Shown here in pieces: positions 56,170-63,152 of a stretch of 64,000 nt of DNA. A model generated the notes under the pieces. The model made no database searches. It had not been told where the DNA came from and saw nothing but the letters and a program-made list of their open reading frames with translations. How positions within the stretch are numbered: the first letter of the stretch is position 1; each line of letters starts with the position of its first letter. The position numbers were made by a program, and so were the translations under genes. The stretch is from positions 1,178,001 to 1,242,000 of the forward strand of contig NZ_JAKUDO010000001.1 in assembly GCF_022436485.1 (NCBI RefSeq), given 5' to 3'. Source of the DNA: Agrococcus sp. ARC_14. GTDB lineage: Bacteria; Actinomycetota; Actinomycetes; Actinomycetales; Microbacteriaceae.

Positions 56170-56733
56170 TCAGGCGTCGAGCCAGAGGCCCAGCGTGTCG
56201 TCGATGGTGAACGCGCCCGCATCGAGCTTCTCCGCCAGCGAGGACAACCACGCTCCGTAGGAGGGGAACTCGGGAGCCGGGGTGGGTCCGTCGACCGGCA
56301 GGAAGATGACCTGGCCCCGCTCGCCCGCCGGGAGCGGATCGAGGTCGAGCGCGTAGCCCTGGCTCTCCGCGGCAGTGAACTGCACCCATCCGCGGCAGTT
56401 CATGATCGGTCGGACCCGCTCCGGCAGCATCCAGCCGATGACATCGTCGACATCGTCGCCGAGCGCGCTCACGCGCATGTCGGAGGTCTCGATCATCGCC
56501 GGGGCGCTCAGCAGCGTGAAGTGGTCGAACAGGTCGAGCAGGGCGGTCGGATTGTCCTGGCCGTCGTGACGGCGCAGGCTCGCCACGAAATCCGCGGGCA
56601 ACTGTTGCCCCACGGTGCCGGCGAGACGCTCGAGGTCATCGTCGCTGACGGGCCCGCGGAGGGTGCTGGCGACCTCCGGCAACCGGTCATGCAGCACGCG
56701 CTCGATGATGTCCCATGCGGTGTCGATGTCCAC
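56170..56733 (-). CDS. SMI1/KNR4 (SUKH) family protein
   Basis: 187 residues from a GTG at 56733. SUKH features: DDDLERLAGTVGQQLPADFVASLRRHDGQ near residues 30-58 (the 'lP.dy..fl...nGg' element), LLDLFDHFTLLSAPAMIE, and WVQFTAAESQGYALDLDPLPAGERGQVIFLPVDG, a typical distal beta region. In bacteria this superfamily serves mostly as immunity proteins for secreted or contact-dependent toxins. No toxin gene is adjacent. TAGTCT six bases upstream of the GTG (56745-56740) and no ribosome site suggest a leaderless mRNA. Confidence 0.78.
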   Translation of the reverse strand: MDIDTAWDIIERVLHDRLPEVASTLRGPVSDDDLERLAGTVGQQLPADFVASLRRHDGQDNPTALLDLFDHFTLLSAPAMIETSDMRVSALGDDVDDVIGWMLPERVRPIMNCRGWVQFTAAESQGYALDLDPLPAGERGQVIFLPVDGPTPAPEFPSYGAWLSSLAEKLDAGAFTIDDTLGLWLDA

Positions 56734-56824
56734 GGCTCGAGACTAGGGGCCGTTCCCTGCGAGTCGCGGACGCACACCCTGCCCACCTGCGAGACTGACG
56801 CGATGGCGAAGCCGAGGCTGCGAC

Positions 56825-57325
56825 ATGCGTGAGGTCGTGTTCGCTCTGCAGGGGTGGCTTCCTCGCGTGGTCCGGGACGACGGCGGCGATCTTCTGCTGG
56901 AGGTCGCCGGCGGTGCCGACGCCCTGCACGACCCGCGCACATTCACCTTCCCCGTCCGCGAACACGACGTCGCCGCGATGCGCGGCAGCTTGCCCCGACA
57001 TGTGCTGCTGCATGCCGCGCTCCTGCCACTGTGCGAAGCGGCAGGGATCCGCGACCCGATCGACGCGCATGCGGCGGCCACACTGCTCGAGCGCATCCTG
57101 CTCGGCTCGCAGGGCGAGGTCGACACATTGTTCGAGCGCACCAGGTGGAACGCGCTCCATCTCATCGCCCATGGCGCGAACGTCGAGCTGCTCGAGCAGG
57201 GGAGATTTCTCGCCTCCGCGCAGTCCGCGCACGCGGCCTCGCACTGGGGACTGGCGCGCGCATACGACGCGCAGCGGGACCGAGCGGAACCGCTGATGGG
57301 CACACCGAGATGGCTGGCCCGATGA
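56825..57325 (+). CDS. Hypothetical protein
   Basis: 166 residues, ATG with GAGG upstream. It begins MREVVFALQGWLPRVVRDDGGDLLLEV and has a helical C-terminal half (LPRHVLLHAALLPLCEAAGIRDPIDAHAAATLLERILLGSQGEVDTLFERTRWNALHLIAHGANVELLEQGRF). The 'ARLLE/H..GANVELLEQG' end faintly recalls an ankyrin-like turn, but I do not recognise a family. Monocistronic, divergent from the SMI1/KNR4 gene and convergent with the SUFU-like gene. Confidence 0.65.
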   Translation: MREVVFALQGWLPRVVRDDGGDLLLEVAGGADALHDPRTFTFPVREHDVAAMRGSLPRHVLLHAALLPLCEAAGIRDPIDAHAAATLLERILLGSQGEVDTLFERTRWNALHLIAHGANVELLEQGRFLASAQSAHAASHWGLARAYDAQRDRAEPLMGTPRWLAR

Positions 57326-57347
57326 GGCATGCGATAGCAGACTGGCG

Positions 57348-58163
57348 CTAGTCGTCCTCGAGCGCGTATGCGCCCGACCGGTCGGTGAACAGCGCGGTCT
57401 GCCCCGGTCTGGCCGCGTTGACGAACCCTTCGACCCACGGGTAGCGCGCGCTGAACGAGGAGTACGACCAGATCTCGCGATTGGCTGCATCCTCCATGTA
57501 CTCGTCGGACTCCAGCCCCGTGAACGACTCGAGGTCATTGCCGGTGAACGTGACCCAGCGAGGCGGGTGATCGGCGTGCATCTTCGAGAGGAAGACGGGT
57601 GCATCGCCGGGCAGTCCGGCTCCGGCGACGGCATCGGCCCTCGTGACGTCGAGCAGCGCGTCGACCGAGCCGGCCGCAGCCACGAGCGCCTCCCAGCCGT
57701 TGACCCGCGCGAACGACGCCTCCGCATCCGTGAGCAGGCGCAGCATCCGCACATGTCCGACGACCGCGCCCTCCGCTGACCGCACCTCATCGAACGAGTC
57801 GCCCCAGCGCGACGGCGTGACCATGATCGCCGAGATGCGAGTGCCCGTGAGGAAGGGTTCGCTGTTGCGCCACGGCGCAGCGACCGGAGGCACACGACGG
57901 TTTGCTGCCATGTCGTCGCAGACGATCTTCATCGCGATGATCGCCGCACCGTGCTGGCCCTCGATCGTCTCGACCGCGAGCTCGACGCGCTCGCCGGAAT
58001 CGGTCGGCAGCAGCGAGGCGCCAATGGTCATCATCACGATCGGGCCATCGGACGGCCGCTTCTCCACCACCCGGATCGTGCCGCCGATCGGCTCGGCGTG
58101 CATGAGCGGGTCGGCCCCCAGCGCGTCGAAGACGTGGGCGGGGAACGCTGTGCTGTCGTCCAT
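57348..58163 (-). CDS. Suppressor-of-fused (SUFU)-like protein
   Basis: 271 residues from the ATG at 58163. The central part matches bacterial SUFU domains: IVMMTIGASLLPTDSGERVELAVETI, then a helix AAIIAMKIVCDDMAA, a strand pair with ISAIMVTPSRWGDSFD, and VVGHVRMLRLLTDAEASFARVNGWEALVAA (the typical 'lipLtdaE...a...G...L'). The C-terminal 90 residues (WSYSSFSARYPWVEGFV...) are extra. Bacterial SUFU proteins are frequent immunity proteins in polymorphic-toxin loci. No toxin is visible beside it. Confidence in the family is moderate. Confidence 0.65.
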   Translation of the reverse strand: MDDSTAFPAHVFDALGADPLMHAEPIGGTIRVVEKRPSDGPIVMMTIGASLLPTDSGERVELAVETIEGQHGAAIIAMKIVCDDMAANRRVPPVAAPWRNSEPFLTGTRISAIMVTPSRWGDSFDEVRSAEGAVVGHVRMLRLLTDAEASFARVNGWEALVAAAGSVDALLDVTRADAVAGAGLPGDAPVFLSKMHADHPPRWVTFTGNDLESFTGLESDEYMEDAANREIWSYSSFSARYPWVEGFVNAARPGQTALFTDRSGAYALEDD

Positions 58164-58245
58164 CCCGTGAGTCAACAGGATGGGGGAGCGTGAACATGGG
58201 TGGATGCCGTGAGGTCGCGCCGCGGTGCGTCGTAGAGTCGAGAGC

Positions 58246-58668
58246 GTGCGCATTCTCCAGAGCCCGCAGGCCGTGCAGCTGAGCAACGATGGTGAGGTGC
58301 ATGCAGGCTCCATCGCATGGCAGCTGACCTCCGACTACCGCTGGACGGTATCGATCGAATGCGCCGAGCTCGACACCGTCGAGGCGCTCGCCGATGACGC
58401 GTTCGAGGCGCTCTGCCTCCTGCGCGAGCAGCTGGAGCCGCACGGGTGGCGCATCGGCGTCGCCGGTGCGCAGCTGGGCGTCTGGCCGAGCGGCATGGCG
58501 CGCGACCAGGGCGGCGGGCAGCGGGCCTACCGGCAGACGGACGGACAGGTGGAAGGGCTCGTCGACACCTTCGAGCCCGTCGATCCCGCGACGGTGACCA
58601 CCGTTGCCGAGCAGCAGGCCGACGTGGAACGGCAGCACGGGGCGAGGATGCGCGCGAAGCAGCGCTGA
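58246..58668 (+). CDS. Hypothetical protein
   Basis: 140 residues from the GTG at 58246, with TAGAGT seven bases upstream (leaderless). The first 80 residues look like a beta-alpha fold (VRILQSPQAVQLSNDGEVHAGSIAWQLTSDYRWTVSIECAELDTVEALADDAFEALCLLREQLEPHGWRIGVAGAQLGVWPSGMARDQGGGQRAYRQ). The remainder is polar (VDTFEPVDPATVTTVAEQQADVERQ). Similar short proteins occur in small-gene immunity regions, but the family is not recognised. Confidence 0.62.
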   Translation: MRILQSPQAVQLSNDGEVHAGSIAWQLTSDYRWTVSIECAELDTVEALADDAFEALCLLREQLEPHGWRIGVAGAQLGVWPSGMARDQGGGQRAYRQTDGQVEGLVDTFEPVDPATVTTVAEQQADVERQHGARMRAKQR

Positions 58669-58708
58669 CAGGCGTCCTCGCGAGCGCGCAGGCATCGGGA
58701 TCCCTGGA

Positions 58709-59548
58709 TCACCGTGCTGCAGTCGCTGCCGTGCGCGCGGCGCGTCGTGGCATCGGCACCCAGTGGCCGCGGCGGTGTGCGGCGATCAGCAGCACGATCG
58801 TCACCGACAGGCCTGCGAGGACAGCCGCCGCGCTCGCCTCGGGGCCGAACGCCCCGCCCGACAGCAGCACCGGGCCGGAGGTCGTGGCGTCGAGCAGCGC
58901 CAGCGGCGTGCCGTTGCCGGAGGTCGCCGTGCTGAAGATCGCCGACTGGGCGATGTTCCAGGCGGCATGCAGGCCGATCGCGAACCACAGGCTGCGCGTG
59001 AACACGTAGGCGGCGCCGAGCAGCCCGCCCGCCTCCAGCGTGATCGCGACTGCGCCCCACAGGGTGGCGTCGGGGTTGAGCAGGTGCAGGGCACCGAAGC
59101 CGACCGCAGTGACCACCAGCGCCACCCACGTGCCCGCGCGCTGCTCGATCATGCGCAGCAGGAGGCCCCGCATGACGAGCTCCTCGACGACGGCGACGTT
59201 GATCATGGCGCCCATGACCCCGAGCGCCGCGGTCGCCGATCCCCAGCCCTCGACGTGGTATCCGCCGAGCAGCGCGATGACCGCGACGACCGAGGTGAAC
59301 ATCGCCGTGCCCAGCAGCGCGCCGCGCGCGAGCCCCCGACCGGCTCCCTCCCGTGCCAGCTCGGTGACCGGCCGTCGCTCAGTGGCCCGCACGATCAGCA
59401 CGCAGGCGGTGAGCGTCGCGGTCGCCGAGGCGATGCCGACCACCAGAGTGAGGAGCCAGGAGTCGGCGACTGCGGCCGTGAGGCTGCCGCCGAGGACGGC
59501 GACGCCCACGACCACGGCGAGCTGGAGGAGCTGCTTGAGCAGAGACAT
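58709..59548 (-). CDS. CPBP-family intramembrane glutamic protease
   Basis: 279 residues from the ATG at 59548 (AAGGATC upstream), with about eight hydrophobic helices. The CPBP/Abi motifs are present: VVEELVMRGLLLRMI (EExxxR), VGFGALHLLNPDATLW (FxxxH) and LWFAIGLHAAWNIAQSAIF (HxxxN). These membrane proteases process prenylated or peptide substrates, and in Gram-positive bacteria are linked to bacteriocin self-immunity, which fits the neighbouring immunity-like genes. The substrate is unknown. Confidence 0.88.
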   Translation of the reverse strand: MSLLKQLLQLAVVVGVAVLGGSLTAAVADSWLLTLVVGIASATATLTACVLIVRATERRPVTELAREGAGRGLARGALLGTAMFTSVVAVIALLGGYHVEGWGSATAALGVMGAMINVAVVEELVMRGLLLRMIEQRAGTWVALVVTAVGFGALHLLNPDATLWGAVAITLEAGGLLGAAYVFTRSLWFAIGLHAAWNIAQSAIFSTATSGNGTPLALLDATTSGPVLLSGGAFGPEASAAAVLAGLSVTIVLLIAAHRRGHWVPMPRRAARTAATAAR

Positions 59549-59730
59549 GTCCGGATCCTTACGCTGCGGCACGGACCAGCTCCGCGCTCGTCGGCGACCG
59601 TACGGAGGCCCTGCCCGTGCCCGCGTCACGCTGCGGTGCCGTCGTGCCTCACTCCCGCGAGTGAGCCGGACGCACCGTGCACCGCATCCGCGGGTCGCCT
59701 GAACCGCCGCGCCTCCGGCATCCTGGGTGC

Positions 59731-60456
59731 ATGACGAACCCGACGGCAGCCATCCTCGTGATCGGCGACGAGATCCTCTCCGGCCGCACGCGCGAGGCCA
59801 ACGCCTACCATCTGGCGGGCCGGCTCGTGCAGGTCGGCATCGACTTGGTCGAGATCCGCGTCGTGCCGGACGACCACCGCGCGATCGTGGAGGGGCTGCA
59901 TGCGCTGCGCGGCGCCGTCGACCACGTGTTCACCTCCGGCGGCATCGGGCCGACCCACGACGACATCACGGCGGATGCGGTTGCGGCGGCCTTCGACGTC
60001 GGCATCGCCGTGCGCGAAGACGCCCGCGCCATGGTCGCCGCCGCGGTCGGAGACGCCCGCAGGCTGACGGACGACCACCTGCGCATGGCGCGCATCCCCG
60101 ACGGCGCGACGCTCATCGCCAACGGCATCAGCGGCGTCCCCGGCTTCAGCATCGGCAACGTGCACGTCATGGCAGGCGTGCCGAGCATCTTCGTCGCGAT
60201 GCTCGATGCCCTGCTGCCCAGCCTCAGCGCGGGCGCGCCGGTGGTCTCGCGCGAAGTGCGCTTCGAGGTCGGCGAGGGGCGCATCGCCTCCCCGTTGCGC
60301 GAGCTCGCTGGGCAGCACCCTGGCCTCAGCCTCGGCTCCTACCCGTTCGCAGACGGGCACCTCTACGGCACGAACATCGTCGTCCGCGGCACCGATCCGG
60401 CGGCGATCGATGCTGCAGTGGCGCAGCTGGAGGAGCTGCGCCGCTCGCTCGCCTGA
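59731..60456 (+). CDS. Competence/damage-inducible protein A-type molybdopterin-binding domain protein
   Basis: 241 residues, ATG at 59731. A MoCF/CinA N-terminal domain (AAILVIGDEILSGRTREANAYHLAGRLVQVGIDLVEIRVVPDD, then VFTSGGIGPTHDDITADAVAAAF) is followed by a second domain (SGVPGFSIGNVHVMAGVPSIFVAMLDALLPSL and GSYPFADGHLYGTNIVVRG). It has CinA's N-terminal and middle domains but lacks the C-terminal nicotinamide-deamidase domain. The stand-alone form is widespread; the physiological role is unclear, with ADP-ribose pyrophosphatase activity shown for related proteins. Confidence 0.87.
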   Translation: MTNPTAAILVIGDEILSGRTREANAYHLAGRLVQVGIDLVEIRVVPDDHRAIVEGLHALRGAVDHVFTSGGIGPTHDDITADAVAAAFDVGIAVREDARAMVAAAVGDARRLTDDHLRMARIPDGATLIANGISGVPGFSIGNVHVMAGVPSIFVAMLDALLPSLSAGAPVVSREVRFEVGEGRIASPLRELAGQHPGLSLGSYPFADGHLYGTNIVVRGTDPAAIDAAVAQLEELRRSLA

Positions 60457-60552
60457 CCTGGGATCGCCATGCCCGATCTGTGACGATTCCAGCGCTCGTG
60501 ACGTCTCGCATGTGGAGCGTCGTCGAGGGTACGGCGGGAAGGACGCGGTTCG

Positions 60553-60729
60553 ATGAGCGCGAGCACTCGGCAGGCGGATCACGCGAGACGGTCGGGGGAG
60601 GTGCATCGCTGCCCGGCCGCAGGGAGCTTCGTCGTCTCCTGCTGCGGCAGGCTGGTGTTCGCGCTGCCGGAGAATGATCGCGTGACCGATCACGGATCCG
60701 CGGTCACCTGCAGCGCGCGGCCGCGCTGA
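60553..60729 (+). CDS. Small cysteine-containing conserved-type protein (58 aa)
   Basis: 58 residues from ATG 60553 with a GGAAGGA ribosome site. Translation contains HRCP, SFVVSCCGRLVFALPENDRVT and VTCSARPR. The arrangement of CC-G and a later TC around a 'F.LP..DR.T.D...VTC' core resembles a small actinobacterial protein type I have seen in many genomes and phages, usually unnamed. The four cysteines suggest a zinc-binding or structural site. Nearly all third positions are G or C. It sits in what would otherwise be a 372-base gap. Confidence 0.55.
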   Translation: MSASTRQADHARRSGEVHRCPAAGSFVVSCCGRLVFALPENDRVTDHGSAVTCSARPR

Positions 60730-60828
60730 CGGTCCGCTCACGGCACTCGCTGCGCGCAGCGAGCGTGTCGTGGCTCAGGTGGACGCCCGCATCGCCGATC
60801 ATCGATCGAGCGCATCAGGGGGAGCCGC

Positions 60829-62370
60829 ATGGCAAGGCAGAAGGATCGTGACCGTCCTGACCCGCGACGCTTCGTGCAGGTCGCCGAGAGTCCGAGCATG
60901 GGCATTGAGCTGTCGACGGGGCGCGCCTGGGTCGGTGTCGACCAGCAGGTCGGCCACGGCTCCGCAGACGCGCTGTTCGCGCTGACGGACGAGCAGTACC
61001 TCTCGACCCTCGCCGCAGGGTGGATGACCGGTTCCTTCCTCGGTGAGTGCTGGCGGGGCGAGCACGACGACCTGCTCCTGTTCCATCCGGGTGGAGCCCG
61101 GTTCCGTCCGGAGCAGTGGTTCCCGCGCAGAGCTCGGATGCTGCCTCCGAAGCTCGCGGGCGAGCTCTGGTGGCATGTCGACGCGCTCGGTGAGCCGCTC
61201 GACGGCGAGCGAGCAGAGCTCTCGCGCGGCCTCGCCGGAGGCACGGCGCGCGAGACGACCGACGCCGATGGTGTGCGCAGCATCGCGTTCCGGCTTGTCG
61301 GTGACGGCGCGTATCCGCGCCCGGCAGCGCTGATCGCGGGCCTCACTGCGGGCAGCGATCGCAAGCAGGCGCGAGTCATCCTAGGAGCCCCTGTGGACGC
61401 ATCCGGTGACGTGTTCGCCATCGAAGGGGAGCGGATTCGCCTCGGGTTCGTGGGCGACGGGCTCGTCGAGGTCTCACTCGAGCGCGTGCGCACGCCGCCC
61501 CCACCCGGTGGACCGATCGGAGTGTTCCTCGCAGCGCTCGGCGAGCCGGAGCAGGGACGCCGATTCCAGGCTGCCGCGCAGCTCGCGGGCGAGCGCAGCC
61601 AGCGATGGATGGCCTCATCGAGCTTCGGCCGCCGCGTGCTCGTCTTCACTGACGGCGTCGAGATGCAGGTGCAGGACGACCGGGTGCTGAGCGTGCGCCT
61701 CGGGCTGAGCCCTGGCACGACCGAGCCGAGCTACCGGCACGCGGCCGAGCTGGTGCCGGGCGTTCCGTGGCCGGCGACGAGAGCTGACCTGCACCGCGCG
61801 CTCGGCGCTCCCGTCGACTCGAGCGGCGGCACCGACCTGCACCGCTTCGGTCACCGAGACCTGCTGATCGGCTACGGGGTCGGGCCGCAGGGGGAGGCCC
61901 CGACGCAGATCACGGCTGTCCTCAGCGGCGTCAGCATCTCGCACGGCATCCACCGGTGGCGATCCGGGGACTTCACGTTGTTCCTCGACATCTTGGGCCG
62001 TGCGTCCTCGAATCCGCTCGTCGCGCACGTGCGGGGGCTTCGCGGCGTGCGGCTGCGGATGCGAGGTGACGTCGTCGCCGCCGTCGAGCTCGACGCCAGC
62101 GGCGAGCGCTTCGTGGGCTTCATCGACGGGCTCCCGGCCGACCCGAGGCGCAAGGACATCCCGTTCGGGGCACCCGCCGAGTACGGGAAGCACGACGACC
62201 TCTGGGCCTTCGAGCAGGGCTGGGTGCACGTTCGCGCGGACGCCCGCGGCAGGATCGCGTGCATCGTCGTCAGCATCGCCGACGAGGTGCCTGATGGCCT
62301 CGCCGTTCGACCATGGATGTTCGGTCGGGATCACATGGACGAGTGGCGCCAGTTGTCGTCACCGCGGTGA
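60829..62370 (+). CDS. Large hypothetical protein with repeated LGAP-type beta units
   Basis: 513 residues, ATG with GGGGGAG upstream. No signal or membrane helix. At least three, perhaps five, degenerate units start with an 'LG.P' turn and run into paired strands: ARVILGAPVDASGDVFAIEG (from about 183), FLAALGEPEQGRRF (about 232), DLHRALGAPVDSSGGTDLHRFG (about 323), FLDILGRASSNP (about 383) and DIPFGAPAEYGKHDDLWAFE (about 444). Each is followed by a 'v.V.......i..V' strand pair. Units of this style occur in immunity proteins and BLIP-like scaffolds. The family is not recognised. It is beside ankyrin and other immunity-type genes. Confidence 0.65.
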   Translation: MARQKDRDRPDPRRFVQVAESPSMGIELSTGRAWVGVDQQVGHGSADALFALTDEQYLSTLAAGWMTGSFLGECWRGEHDDLLLFHPGGARFRPEQWFPRRARMLPPKLAGELWWHVDALGEPLDGERAELSRGLAGGTARETTDADGVRSIAFRLVGDGAYPRPAALIAGLTAGSDRKQARVILGAPVDASGDVFAIEGERIRLGFVGDGLVEVSLERVRTPPPPGGPIGVFLAALGEPEQGRRFQAAAQLAGERSQRWMASSSFGRRVLVFTDGVEMQVQDDRVLSVRLGLSPGTTEPSYRHAAELVPGVPWPATRADLHRALGAPVDSSGGTDLHRFGHRDLLIGYGVGPQGEAPTQITAVLSGVSISHGIHRWRSGDFTLFLDILGRASSNPLVAHVRGLRGVRLRMRGDVVAAVELDASGERFVGFIDGLPADPRRKDIPFGAPAEYGKHDDLWAFEQGWVHVRADARGRIACIVVSIADEVPDGLAVRPWMFGRDHMDEWRQLSSPR

Positions 62371-62423
62371 GCGGAGTGCTTTCCTCAGGGGCGGCGTACC
62401 GGTTCGAGGTCAGCTGACCGGCG

Positions 62424-63044
62424 CTACGCGGCTTCGATCCGCAGAAAGCCTCCGACGAGGTGGTTCCTGTAATGCCAGGCAACCGACGTTTCGAGCACGG
62501 GCTCGATCCGATGCTGATCGGCGCCGTGTGTGAAGAGCAGATCGAAGATGCGCTCGAGATTGCGGGTGAACACCTCGTCGAGCTGCTCGGCAGGCATCTT
62601 CGAGGGCAGCACCTGCGCGGCGTCCATCGCGGCGCGGTGCAGCGATGAGTTGCCATTGGAGGAGACGGCGTCGATGTTCGCGCCCGACTCGAGCATGCGG
62701 CCCAGGATCGCGAACGAGGTCTCGGTGCTGTCGCCGGGGCCGCGCATGTCGGCGCGCTTCGGCCGTGCACGCAGTGTGGCGGCAGTGATCGCGTCATGGA
62801 GCACCGGCCTCGCATACGGCGGCTGGTTGGTGCCGTCGAAGAAGTCGACGTCGGCGCCGTGGTCGAGCAGCAACTCGGCGATTTCGAACTTGCCAGTGAT
62901 CAGGGCGACCATCAGCGGCGACCGCCCTGCGTACTTCTTCGGTGTCCCCGACGCCACGAGCGAGACTGAACCAGGGTCCTTTGCCAGCCGAGCCCGGACG
63001 GTGTCGACGTCGTCAGCCACGATCTCGGTGAATATCGCCTGCAC
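62424..63044 (-). CDS. Ankyrin-repeat protein
   Basis: 206 residues from a GTG at 63044 (ACGGAG seven bases upstream); an ATG at 63119 would add 25 residues of poor quality. Ankyrin units are visible: VQAIFTEIVADDVDTVRARLAKDPGSVSL, GRSPLMVALITGKFEIAELLLDHGADVDF, FAILGRMLESGANIDAVSSNGNSSLHRAAMDAA and IFDLLFTHGADQHRI. Stand-alone ankyrin proteins of this size are frequent in toxin-immunity arrays. Cytosolic. Divergent from the last gene of the window. Confidence 0.8.
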   Translation of the reverse strand: MQAIFTEIVADDVDTVRARLAKDPGSVSLVASGTPKKYAGRSPLMVALITGKFEIAELLLDHGADVDFFDGTNQPPYARPVLHDAITAATLRARPKRADMRGPGDSTETSFAILGRMLESGANIDAVSSNGNSSLHRAAMDAAQVLPSKMPAEQLDEVFTRNLERIFDLLFTHGADQHRIEPVLETSVAWHYRNHLVGGFLRIEAA

Positions 63045-63152
63045 GCTGTGCTCCGTCCAGATCCATCCCGTGTGGGGCGCCCAGGAAGGCGGCCGATGGC
63101 CATCGTATTGTCGGTGCATCCGAAGAGGCTGATGCAGGCAGGTGGGCACGAC

